Part shown: one piece after another, positions 40,670 to 48,700 of the stretch
Position numbering within the stretch: position 1 is the stretch's first letter
Layout of the letters: each line of letters opens with the position of its first letter
Source of the DNA: Gemella sp. zg-570
GTDB taxonomy: Bacteria > Bacillota > Bacilli > Staphylococcales > Gemellaceae
DNA: 64,000 nucleotides
Direction: 5' to 3'
Assembly: GCF_018866345.1 (NCBI RefSeq)
Contig: NZ_CP076443.1
Location: 829,501-893,500, forward strand
Made by a program: the position numbers and the translations under genes
Notes under the pieces: generated by a model
What the model was told of the DNA's origin: nothing
The model's database searches: none
Seen by the model: the letters and a program-made list of their open reading frames with translations, nothing else

Positions 40670-41065
40670 TTATTGTTCTTCTTTCTCTACAAAGCCTTTT
40701 AAAACACCATTAACAAATTTATAACTATCATCACTTTCACTATATTTTTTTGAAAGTTCAACTGCTTCATTAATTGATACCTTGTAAGGTATATCACTAT
40801 AAAGTATTTCGTAAATAGCTATTCTCAATATTTGTCTATCCATCTTGGACAATCTTTTAATAGTCCAACCTTTTAAATTTTCAGAAATAATTTTATCAAT
40901 ACTTTCTTTTTTATTTATTATTTCTGCTAATGTAGTTATTATATAAGAATTATTTTTTATATCTTCAGTTTCAAAATATAAAATTTCATCAATATTTAAA
41001 TATGTATTATCTAACTGAAATAATATTTTAAATACAATCTCACGTAATTTATGCCTAGTTTTCAT
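40670..41065 (-). CDS. nusB: Transcription antitermination factor NusB
   Basis: 131-residue all-helical NusB, binding boxA RNA with NusE (S10) for rRNA antitermination. 'RHKLREIVFKILFQLD', 'KGWTIKRLSKMDRQILRIAIYE' and 'SINEAVELSKKYSESDDSYKFVNG' are the expected blocks. In Bacillus folD lies between nusB and xseA; here it is missing. Confidence 0.95.
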   Translation of the reverse strand: MKTRHKLREIVFKILFQLDNTYLNIDEILYFETEDIKNNSYIITTLAEIINKKESIDKIISENLKGWTIKRLSKMDRQILRIAIYEILYSDIPYKVSINEAVELSKKYSESDDSYKFVNGVLKGFVEKEEQ

Positions 41066-41074
41066 ATTATTCTC

Positions 41075-41413
41075 CTAGTAGTCTATACCAACAATATTTA
41101 CATTAACATTTTTAGCCTTAATTTCTGTCATATTAAATAAAGTATTTCTAACATTATATTGTATTTTTCCTGCTACCTGAGAAACAGGATAACCAGATTT
41201 TAATTTGCAAGAAATTTCTACATTAAGTTCCTTATCATCAAAAGAAAGTTTTACACCTTTTGAATATTCTTTTTTGCCCATTTTTTCTAAAGTATTATTT
41301 TTAAAATTACCCACAAGTTTAGAAACTCCTTCAACTTCAGATGTCGATATGCTTACTATTACAGCTAAAGCCTGTGGTTTTATTTCTATATTTCCCAATT
41401 TATTCTGCATCAT
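41075..41413 (-). CDS. yqhY: Asp23/Gls24 family protein (YqhY type)
   Basis: About 112 residues of the Asp23 (DUF322) family: 'GNIEIKPQALAVIVSISTSE', 'GVSKLVG' and 'VSQVAGKIQYNVRNTL'. YqhY is linked in Bacillus to control of fatty-acid (acetyl-CoA carboxylase) flux; the exact role here is unknown. I start at the ATG at 41413, with AGGAGA seven bases upstream; a longer frame to 41476 would run through the promoter. First gene of the nusB-xseA-xseB-ispA operon. Confidence 0.86.
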   Translation of the reverse strand: MMQNKLGNIEIKPQALAVIVSISTSEVEGVSKLVGNFKNNTLEKMGKKEYSKGVKLSFDDKELNVEISCKLKSGYPVSQVAGKIQYNVRNTLFNMTEIKAKNVNVNIVGIDY

Positions 41414-41447
41414 CAATATATCTCCTATATTAAATATAATATGTTCA

Positions 41448-41476
41448 ATTATACTATAAAAATATTTACTTAGCAA
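41448..41476 (-). promoter_or_regulatory. Promoter of the yqhY-nusB-xseA-xseB-ispA operon
   Basis: Minus strand TTGCTA (41471-41476), 17 bases, TATAAT (41448-41453), about 35 bases before the yqhY ATG. Confidence 0.7.
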
Positions 41477-41485
41477 ATTTATAGA

Positions 41486-41519
41486 ATAAAAAAAGTTGAT
41501 ACAAGAAATGTATCAACCT
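41486..41519 (-). terminator. Terminator of the tRNA operon
   Basis: Stem GTTGATACA (41495-41503) with TGTATCAAC (41509-41517), loop AGAAA, then a run of T on the minus strand. Confidence 0.88.
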
Positions 41520-41524
41520 TAATA

Positions 41525-41598
41525 CTCCACAGGCAGGACTCGAACCTGCGACCCTCTGATTAACAGTCAGATGCTACTACCAACTGAGCTACTGTGGA
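41525..41598 (-). tRNA. tRNA-Asn (GTT)
   Basis: Complete cloverleaf on the minus strand: acceptor TCCACAG pairs with CTGTGGA, anticodon loop CTGTTAA (GTT), T-loop TTCGAGT, D-loop with GG, discriminator G. The 3' CCA is not encoded. Third and last tRNA of the operon. Confidence 0.96.
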
Positions 41599-41605
41599 TA
41601 AATGT

Positions 41606-41695
41606 AGGAGTAAGGGAAATTTGCTCCCTGCGATCTTTTATACTCCTATTGGTTTTCAAGATGAATACCTCCAGGCAGACTTAAATATTCCTCCT
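41606..41695 (-). pseudogene. Degenerate tRNA-Ser (TGA)-like gene
   Basis: A 90-base stretch between two normal tRNAs aligns with tRNA-Ser: acceptor-like GGAGGAA and TTACTCC (one mismatch), D-loop AGTCTGCCTGGA, an intact anticodon loop CTTGAAA (TGA) and a long variable arm ('TAGGAGTATAAAAGATC'). It is damaged in the anticodon stem (TTCAT against ACCAA, two mismatches), the D-stem, G19 (now C) and the T-loop, which reads GCAAATT instead of TTCGAAT, so the G18-Psi55 and G19-C56 elbow contacts are lost. The CCA end is also absent. Most simply a decayed tRNA gene; a tRNA recruited for a non-ribosomal role is possible but less likely. Confidence 0.8.
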
Positions 41696-41706
41696 AAATA
41701 AAAAAA

Positions 41707-41780
41707 TGGAGCGGGTGATGAGAATCGAACTCACAACATCAGTTTGGAAGACTGAGGTTTTACCACTAAACTACACCCGC
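41707..41780 (-). tRNA. tRNA-Gly (TCC)
   Basis: Complete cloverleaf: acceptor GCGGGTG with CACCCGC, anticodon loop CTTCCAA (TCC), T-loop TTCGATT, discriminator T followed by an encoded CCA. First gene of the three-tRNA operon. Confidence 0.96.
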
Positions 41781-41806
41781 ATATCATTTATTCATTTTAT
41801 TTTTTT

Positions 41807-41835
41807 ATTATAATAAAATTTAATTTTATTGTCAA
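41807..41835 (-). promoter_or_regulatory. Consensus sigma-A promoter of the tRNA operon
   Basis: Minus strand TTGACA (41830-41835), 17 bases, TATAAT (41807-41812): a perfect consensus promoter, as expected for stable RNA genes. It drives tRNA-Gly, the tRNA-Ser relic and tRNA-Asn. Confidence 0.88.
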
Positions 41836-41849
41836 TACTATTTTTAAAA

Positions 41850-41888
41850 ATTTATAAAAATCGACAAGATACTTCTCGTCGATTTTTT
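41850..41888 (-). terminator. Terminator of the sortase gene
   Basis: Stem AAAAATCGAC (41856-41865) with GTCGATTTTT (41878-41887), one more partly paired inner segment, and a T-tract on the minus strand. It lies just beyond the stop at 41895. Confidence 0.85.
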
Positions 41889-41894
41889 AATTAT

Positions 41895-42695
41895 TTATCT
41901 AGTTTTAACATAAGATAATTTCTCTGCATTTTTTTCTAAAAAATTTGGCAATTCATCATCTGGAATTTGACGCAGGTATAAATTAGATCTTATTGTTTCA
42001 TCTTCTTCACGACAAGTAGATAATACTAAATACCTATCTTTAGAATCAATTTTTATATTAGGATTTTTTGTAGTGGCATCTTTGCTAACTGCTGTTAATT
42101 GATTTGCAAAATCTGCATCACTTTCAAAAGTAGTTCTATAAAAAGCCGTAGTTTCTGGTACTATTATTAAGAATGCTACTTCATAATAATATTTTCTTTG
42201 AGGAGTTTCTATTACTAAATAAGGATGTTCATCAAAAAAATCTTGTTTGTCGTAATAATTAACATCATTAAACATTCTTTTATCTGGTGCTTGACTTCCT
42301 CTGGCGTGAGCAAATAACCATGTTAATTTATCTGAAAAATTTTTATTATTATCCATATCCATAAAAACAGCACCTAAAAGTGGGACATCATTTCCTTCAA
42401 AAGTTTTAACTAAATATGTATAATTATCATTAGTTTGAACTATGGGTTCATCTAAATTAGTATTTGGAGCATATATATATCCTATCGTTTCTTTATTGAT
42501 ACTTAATAAGTTATCAAATCTTTCTTTTAGATAAGTTTTTTCTTCTTCACTTACTTTATATGAACTTTCTGCGGCTTCAACTTTATTAGAAATATTTTCT
42601 TTAATATTTTCTTTTTTACTACATCCCGTTATGACTAAGCCTAATATTAATAAACATAGTAAAAATATTTTTTTAAAATTAATATTTAATTTCAA
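41895..42695 (-). CDS. Class B-type sortase with a lipoprotein signal peptide
   Basis: 266 residues. N-terminus is a lipoprotein signal: 'KKIFLLCLLILGLVITGC' with lipobox I-T-G-C and lipidated Cys 25. After a polar linker (26-60) comes a sortase beta-barrel: 'TIGYIYAPNTNLDEPIVQTN', catalytic His 130 ('WLFAHARGS'), catalytic Cys 228 ('LVLSTCREEDE') and Arg 236, with a class B-like helical insertion between strands ('ADFANQLTAVS'). Class B sortases normally use a signal anchor, so the lipid anchor is unusual. Start is a TTG with GGAGGTGA upstream. No LPXTG-type or NPQTN-type substrate gene is adjacent; the next gene is lplA. Substrate unknown. Confidence 0.82.
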   Translation of the reverse strand: MKLNINFKKIFLLCLLILGLVITGCSKKENIKENISNKVEAAESSYKVSEEEKTYLKERFDNLLSINKETIGYIYAPNTNLDEPIVQTNDNYTYLVKTFEGNDVPLLGAVFMDMDNNKNFSDKLTWLFAHARGSQAPDKRMFNDVNYYDKQDFFDEHPYLVIETPQRKYYYEVAFLIIVPETTAFYRTTFESDADFANQLTAVSKDATTKNPNIKIDSKDRYLVLSTCREEDETIRSNLYLRQIPDDELPNFLEKNAEKLSYVKTR

Positions 42696-42741
42696 TTACA
42701 TCACCTCCAATTTCATAATTTATACCTTATTGAGATATTTG

Positions 42742-43731
42742 TTAATCTACTATTATATCTACAACTTCTTCTAATTTTGCACCTAGGAAATATGAGTTTA
42801 TGTCTTCTTTTTCCAACACTTCTGAAATATCTTTTTTACTATATCTCACACCTTCTAATTTTTTAGATATATCCTCTACATCCATAACTCCAAAGAAATC
42901 TCCAAAGAATTTAACATTAGTTATATGACCATTATCCACTTGAATATTTGCTTCTATTTTTCCAGTTGATAATCTTCTATTTCTCTTAATATTAAATTCT
43001 GGATTTTTTCCGTATACCCAATCCCAAGAATCATTTTTTTCTGTTTGAATTTTTTTAATTTCTGTTAATTCTTCTTCTGATAAAACATAGCTTGTCATGC
43101 CAAATTTTTCTTCCATGTGAAGTCTAAGTGATTCTTTAAAATCTTGAACAGTCATTTCTTCATTAGGAACATATTCTTTAATGTTAGTAACCCTTGAACT
43201 AACAGATTTAATTCCTTTTGATTCTATTTTATCTTTTGAAACTTTTAAAGCTTCTGATAAAACACTTGTATCTACATCAAACATCAAACAACCGTGATGC
43301 ATTATTCTTCCATTTCTAACATATTGGGCATTACCACAGAATTTTCTTCCATCTATTTCCAAATCATTTCTACCCGTAAAACTTGCAGAAACACCTAGAG
43401 TTGCCAAGGCATCAATTACAGGTTGAGAAAAACTTTTGAAATCAAATGCTTCTCCACTTCTACCATTTGAAATTATAGTATAATTCAAGTTATTCAAATC
43501 GTGGTAGACTGCTCCACCACCGCTAACTCGTCTTACTATTTCAATTCCTTTTTCATCACAATATTTTTGATTAATTTCTTCCGTAGTGTTTTGATTTTTA
43601 CCTACAACTATACAAGGTTTATTAATCCAAAGAATGAAAACATCATCTTTTTTAGCCAACTCATTAAAAGCGTAAAATTCTACTGCTGTGTTAAACTTAG
43701 GGTCATTACTTTTTGTATCTATATATATCAT
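42742..43731 (-). CDS. lplA: Lipoate-protein ligase A
   Basis: Attaches lipoate (via lipoyl-AMP) to E2 or GcvH domains. About 329 residues: 'RRVSGGGAVYHDLNNLNYTI' (lipoate/ATP loop), 'GRNDLEIDGRKFCGNAQ' with the conserved Lys, and a C-terminal accessory domain (about 245-329), so the LplA long form. I use the ATG at 43731, nine bases after GAGG; the ATG at 43746 overlaps that ribosome binding site. It implies lipoylated targets elsewhere in the genome and scavenging of lipoate. Confidence 0.93.
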   Translation of the reverse strand: MIYIDTKSNDPKFNTAVEFYAFNELAKKDDVFILWINKPCIVVGKNQNTTEEINQKYCDEKGIEIVRRVSGGGAVYHDLNNLNYTIISNGRSGEAFDFKSFSQPVIDALATLGVSASFTGRNDLEIDGRKFCGNAQYVRNGRIMHHGCLMFDVDTSVLSEALKVSKDKIESKGIKSVSSRVTNIKEYVPNEEMTVQDFKESLRLHMEEKFGMTSYVLSEEELTEIKKIQTEKNDSWDWVYGKNPEFNIKRNRRLSTGKIEANIQVDNGHITNVKFFGDFFGVMDVEDISKKLEGVRYSKKDISEVLEKEDINSYFLGAKLEEVVDIIVD

Positions 43732-43763
43732 ATTAAGTTTCCTCATTTATTAATAATACTAAT

Positions 43764-43792
43764 ATTATATAATTAATTTTCTAATTATGCAA
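43764..43792 (-). promoter_or_regulatory. Promoter of lplA
   Basis: Minus strand TTGCAT (43787-43792), 17 bases, TATAAT (43764-43769), about 33 bases before the lplA ATG. Confidence 0.7.
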
Positions 43793-43906
43793 TTAAATAT
43801 TATTTTTATAATTTATTTTAAAAAATTTTTTAAATAATATAAAGAAAAAATTTACAATAAATATTTAGCCTAAACATTTATTGTATAGAATAAATATTTT
43901 AAATTT

Positions 43907-44794
43907 TTATTTTTTTCTTTTTTTGTTTGAAACTAAAGTTACTTTGTTAGAATCAAAATTTTCTTTTGTTTTTGGAGCCTTATAAGGTGGGTAAAGTTTA
44001 TAACCTATAAAAGTTTGAACTATCATAAATAATCCCCCAACTATATAATAAACTCCGACAGCTCCTGCAACCGTAAATGAAATAACTGAAATCATTACTG
44101 GTGTTAACCACTGAATCATTTTCATTTGCTCAGCCATAGCTTCTTGTCCTGGTTGAACATTAGTTTGCGGCATTAACTTCATAGTCAAATGTGTTTGATA
44201 AGCATAAACTATGAAGGCTATAACTGGTAATACATAAGACCTAGTCCCTAAACTGAAAACACCTAAAAAAGTAGAATCAACAATTCCAGCAGAATGTGCT
44301 GGATTTAATAAAGTAAAGTATATACCTGTCAAAAAAGGTGCTTGGATTAAAATAGGCAAACAGCCCCCCACACTTATTGGATTGGCATTGTATTTTTTCA
44401 TTATTGCCATTTGCTCACGTTGCAAATCCATTTGAGCTGTTCTTATTCTTATTTTATCTTCTTTACTAATAGCCCTAACCGCTTCTTTTTTTAATTCCTC
44501 TAATTTTTCTTGAACTACAGATAATTCAGGTTTAGCTTTTTCCATCCCTATTTTAGATTCTCTTTGCTTTTTATAATTATTAAGCATAAAAGGCATTATT
44601 ACTAATCTTAAAATAAGTGTTATTATTACTATCGCAAGTCCCCAGCTACCCACTATGTCATAAATAAATTTTAAAAATTTATCCATAGGTTCTACAAATC
44701 CATCGTAAAACCAACCGCTTCTATCCTGAGCAGAACATCCAGTAATAGTAACCATTGAAACAAGACCTGCTACTATTGCTATTATCTTTTTCAA
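43907..44794 (-). CDS. yidC: Membrane protein insertase YidC (OxaA/SpoIIIJ type)
   Basis: Inserts membrane proteins, alone or with Sec. 295 residues. Lipoprotein signal with lipobox ending at Cys 20 ('VTITGC'), then the 60KD_IMP core of five membrane segments: 'GLAIVIITLILRLVIMPFML', 'GGCLPILIQAPFLTGIYFTL', 'WLTPVMISVISF' and a basic C-terminal tail 'NKKRKK'. The start is TTG, with AAGGAG seven bases upstream. Transcribed from its own strong promoter. Confidence 0.95.
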   Translation of the reverse strand: MKKIIAIVAGLVSMVTITGCSAQDRSGWFYDGFVEPMDKFLKFIYDIVGSWGLAIVIITLILRLVIMPFMLNNYKKQRESKIGMEKAKPELSVVQEKLEELKKEAVRAISKEDKIRIRTAQMDLQREQMAIMKKYNANPISVGGCLPILIQAPFLTGIYFTLLNPAHSAGIVDSTFLGVFSLGTRSYVLPVIAFIVYAYQTHLTMKLMPQTNVQPGQEAMAEQMKMIQWLTPVMISVISFTVAGAVGVYYIVGGLFMIVQTFIGYKLYPPYKAPKTKENFDSNKVTLVSNKKRKK

Positions 44795-44825
44795 TATATT
44801 TCTCCTTTAAATTTTTTACTTTTCA

Positions 44826-44854
44826 ATTATAACAAATATATATTCTAGCGTCAA
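44826..44854 (-). promoter_or_regulatory. Strong promoter of yidC
   Basis: Minus strand TTGACG (44849-44854), 17 bases, TATAAT (44826-44831), with TG-T before the -10 (also an extended -10). One of the best promoters in the window. Confidence 0.8.
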
Positions 44855-44877
44855 TTATATATTTATTCTTTATCAAG

Positions 44878-47800
44878 TTATAATTTTTTTAAAATTAATT
44901 TTCTTAAATCTTTTTTACTTATATTTTCATAATTTTTTTCTAATGGTTTACTATCTTCATTTGCAAAATTGTATAAATTTCTTAATTCATCATCTATTTG
45001 AAAATCAAAATTATATATTTTTTCTACAATACTTAATAAATTATCAATATTTATAGCTATTAATTTTTCCATTTCATTACTATTATATGCCTTATGAGCA
45101 TCAGCGGCATTAATATCTCCACTTTTTGTTACTCTTGTAAATATTAAATTACTATAATCTTCTTGAAGAAACAAGTCTTTATTTACTAAACCTCTTAGTC
45201 TATACTCCTTTTTCTCTTTTCCGTTATAAATTTCTCTATAAAATGCCCCAAAAATATTTTCTGTTTTTTTATTTAATATTAATTGTAAGGCTAAAATATA
45301 ACAAAGTATTTGAGATATTTCCCCATTATAGAATTTATTTAAGTCAAAATCATTTTTACTACTCTTATAATCAATTATTAAATAATTATCACCTTTAAAA
45401 TCAATTCTATCTATTGTTCCTTTAAATACAATATTGGGAATATTATATTGTCTAGGTAAAGTTTTTTCTATAACTTCTTTACCTTGTTTATAAATTACAC
45501 TATCCTTAGAAAATTCCAATTTAAATTTTTTTTCTGTATCATAAAATTTGAATTTAGAAATTGCCATATAGTTTATCTCAATTTCAATAGCAAGAGTCAA
45601 CCTAGTAATAATTTTTTCCATAATATAATTATTAGTTTTTAAAGATGATATCAGTATAAGATAATCCCTTATACTTTTATTATTACTATTGTTTATTTCG
45701 TTAATTAGCATTTCTCTTATATTTAATTTAGAAATTTCTATGCTATACTCATCTTCTTCATACAAGCTAGAAATTAATTCTGACTTTTCTAAAATATAAT
45801 TTTTTACAACTTTATTATCCATAATTGCATGAAAAAAACTACCAGTATTTAAGAAATTAATATCATAATTTTCAACATCACTAACACCTAATATTCTTCT
45901 AAAGAAAAATTTATAGGGGTTATTTACATATTCTGATATTTTAGAAGAGCTATACTCATTAAAATTATCTTTACTTTTGATAAAAGTTTCTCTTAGTTCA
46001 TCAGAAATAAAAAATTTATTTATATCTAATAATTCATTATTATAAAAAATATTATTGTTAATATCCTTATAAAATAACTCATCTGTTAATTCTATATTTA
46101 AGCCTACATTATCTACTTTATTACTTAATAAATTATTATTTAAAATTTTATTATATGTATTTATTAAGAACATCAATTTTTTAATTATTTGGCTATTTTC
46201 TTTGGAATTAGTACTAATTAAACTTTTATAAGATTGAATAAATTTCATAAATAAATAATTTGCTTCTTTATAAGAATAAATTTTATCCAAATTATTCGTA
46301 TAATAATCTAAATTTTTAATTTTATATCTTAAAATATCGTCTACTTTATTAATTTTTAAACTTGGAAAAATATTTTTTATTGTATTTAAGTATATTGAAG
46401 ATGATGTTTCCTTAAAATCATTACTTAACTTCGTATAACTTATAAAAATTTTATCACTTACTCTACTAAGTGAAATATAACTAACAAATTCTTCATCAAT
46501 AATCATACTTTTATTTGTAGGAGAAATTATTAGCCTTGAATTAAATAGTTTATCCTTATCACTATCATCTAATATACTTTCACTAGCCTTGGTTTTTGGT
46601 AAAATATCCTTATTAAAACCTATAATAAAGGCAATTTTTTTATTTTCTACCTTTGCCAAATCCATTTTTGCCATAATTACCGAATTTAAAATTTCAGGAA
46701 TATTTCTATATTTTATTTTGTTAATTGCTAAAAATAATAATTCTTTAAAATCATTATAATCTATAGTTTTGCTTCCTACATTTTTATTAATACTTTCTAA
46801 TATATTTAAAAATTTAGTGTAAACTTGTCTATCAATGCTTTCTTGTTGTAAGTCATCTACACTATCATAATGTTCTAAATATCTATTCAATAACATTTTT
46901 ATATCAAAATAATTCAGTAATTCATCCAGGTTAGATATATAATTTTTTACTTTTTTCGATAATATAACTTTTTTTATTTTAACTACTATTGTTTCTAAAA
47001 TTTCTTTTACAATTTCTAACTCAAAAGTTTTATATTTACTATTTTTAGACTCTAATAAATAATATTCCGAATGTAAGTCGTCATATTTTTTTACAAGTTT
47101 CATCTTTAAAATATTTTCTACATCTAAAATATTAATTATTCTACAATTTTCTAAACTAGGAATATCATTATTTTTAATATATTCTTTTAAGTCTTTATCT
47201 GGCACTTTAATATCATTAAAAATAATATATTTCAATAATAACTCTTTATATATATTTTCAAAATTTGTAAGTTGAGTTTTTAAAATATTTAAAATTGAAG
47301 TTGTAAAATCTTCATCTCTATAATTAAAAATATTAAATATTAATTTTATTAATCTATGGTTAGCAACATCTAAGTCTTTATCTAAATGAATTTTTATGCC
47401 ATAATCATTAAAAATATTAATAAAATCTTCATAACTATCATCACGATAAAGAATTACAAAATCTCTATCATTCATATTATTTTCTTTTTTTAAGTTACAT
47501 ATATTTCTCGCTACTTGCTTAACTTCTAATTCTATATTTTCTGCCTCGTAAATTTTTAAAAACTCATCAGTTTCAAACTTATAAGATTTAGATACTTTAG
47601 GATACTCTGCCACTAAATAATTTAAGCTGTTATTTTTATACCTATTAGCATGAACATTTATAATATTAAAATCTAGTATCTTATTATTTTCCACATTGAA
47701 TTTTATAGTATAATTATTTTCTTTATATTGATGAATAGCTAGCAAATTAAAAGATAATATTTTATTTCTTTTAATAATATCATTAATATAGGCTACTACT

Positions 47801-48618
47801 TCATGAGATTTTCTAAAAATATCCAAACTATACTTAAAATTATTATTTACATCCTCTAATGTTAGTAAATTGTATTCTAAATTTTCAATATTATACTCTT
47901 CAATCAAGTGTTCAACTTTAAAATTAGTATATCTGTCAATATCCGATATTAATGAAATAGTAACTTTTTTAGATTTTTGTAATAATTTTTCAATAAAAGC
48001 ATAGTGCATAGAAGAAAAATTATAGTAAGCATCAATATAAAATATGTAATCAGATAAATCCAAATAATCCATATAAAAAGTTATAATTTTGAAAAAATCA
48101 AACTTATCATATTTTTTATCCCTATCTAAAAATAACAAGTATTCTCTATATATTTCTAGTATAGCAAAAATTTTTTCTTTGTGATTAGCGTCAAGAGAAT
48201 TATTATAATGATTTTCCAACATTTCTAAACTAATATTATATTCTTTAAATTCAGAAATAATATTATCAACAACAGAAATAAAATTAACATCTTGTAGTAT
48301 TCTAGAGATTAAAAAATTATTACTATTTTTTAATCTCTCTGCTATATCAAGATAATAAAATAATCTTGCTTCCTCTTCCAATATTTTATTATCTATATTC
48401 AATTTTTTTGCAAAATTTTTTGCCATAGAATTAAAATTCATTACATCTATATTGAAAGTACCCTTAAATCTATCACAAAGCAATTTTTCAAAATTGTAAC
48501 CATTTTGTTCCGGAGTTAAAACAATTATTTTATTGTTTTTTTTATTTTTTTCTATATCATCTAATATATAAGATGTTTTTCCAAGTCCACTAGGTGAAAC
48601 TAAAAATTCTAAATTCAA
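44878..48618 (-). CDS. addB: ATP-dependent helicase/nuclease subunit B (AddB/RexB)
   Basis: Helicase-like and nuclease subunit of the AddAB recombination complex that resects double-strand ends and recognises Chi. 1246 residues. N-terminal P-loop 'SPSGLGKTSYILDDI'; C-terminal RecB-type nuclease with 'FKGTIDRIDFKGDNYLIIDY' (Asp and Asp-X-Lys) and 'SQILCYILALQLI'. The four Cys of the Bacillus AddB iron-sulfur staple are not present (only four scattered Cys in all), so it may be more RexB-like. AddA/RexA is not next to it, although the pair is usually adjacent. The start is TTG with AGGAGA upstream. Confidence 0.88.
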   Translation of the reverse strand: MNLEFLVSPSGLGKTSYILDDIEKNKKNNKIIVLTPEQNGYNFEKLLCDRFKGTFNIDVMNFNSMAKNFAKKLNIDNKILEEEARLFYYLDIAERLKNSNNFLISRILQDVNFISVVDNIISEFKEYNISLEMLENHYNNSLDANHKEKIFAILEIYREYLLFLDRDKKYDKFDFFKIITFYMDYLDLSDYIFYIDAYYNFSSMHYAFIEKLLQKSKKVTISLISDIDRYTNFKVEHLIEEYNIENLEYNLLTLEDVNNNFKYSLDIFRKSHEVVAYINDIIKRNKILSFNLLAIHQYKENNYTIKFNVENNKILDFNIINVHANRYKNNSLNYLVAEYPKVSKSYKFETDEFLKIYEAENIELEVKQVARNICNLKKENNMNDRDFVILYRDDSYEDFINIFNDYGIKIHLDKDLDVANHRLIKLIFNIFNYRDEDFTTSILNILKTQLTNFENIYKELLLKYIIFNDIKVPDKDLKEYIKNNDIPSLENCRIINILDVENILKMKLVKKYDDLHSEYYLLESKNSKYKTFELEIVKEILETIVVKIKKVILSKKVKNYISNLDELLNYFDIKMLLNRYLEHYDSVDDLQQESIDRQVYTKFLNILESINKNVGSKTIDYNDFKELLFLAINKIKYRNIPEILNSVIMAKMDLAKVENKKIAFIIGFNKDILPKTKASESILDDSDKDKLFNSRLIISPTNKSMIIDEEFVSYISLSRVSDKIFISYTKLSNDFKETSSSIYLNTIKNIFPSLKINKVDDILRYKIKNLDYYTNNLDKIYSYKEANYLFMKFIQSYKSLISTNSKENSQIIKKLMFLINTYNKILNNNLLSNKVDNVGLNIELTDELFYKDINNNIFYNNELLDINKFFISDELRETFIKSKDNFNEYSSSKISEYVNNPYKFFFRRILGVSDVENYDINFLNTGSFFHAIMDNKVVKNYILEKSELISSLYEEDEYSIEISKLNIREMLINEINNSNNKSIRDYLILISSLKTNNYIMEKIITRLTLAIEIEINYMAISKFKFYDTEKKFKLEFSKDSVIYKQGKEVIEKTLPRQYNIPNIVFKGTIDRIDFKGDNYLIIDYKSSKNDFDLNKFYNGEISQILCYILALQLILNKKTENIFGAFYREIYNGKEKKEYRLRGLVNKDLFLQEDYSNLIFTRVTKSGDINAADAHKAYNSNEMEKLIAINIDNLLSIVEKIYNFDFQIDDELRNLYNFANEDSKPLEKNYENISKKDLRKLILKKL

Positions 48619-48700
48619 TTTTAAATCTCCTAAAATAAAAATACTAAATAATTTCTCTTAACAATTATATTATTTTTAAGAAAAACTATCTAGTATTTAA

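Noticed and set aside
41414-41476. A longer yqhY beginning at 41476
   Set aside because: This extension runs through a good promoter, and AGGAGA precedes the ATG at 41413.
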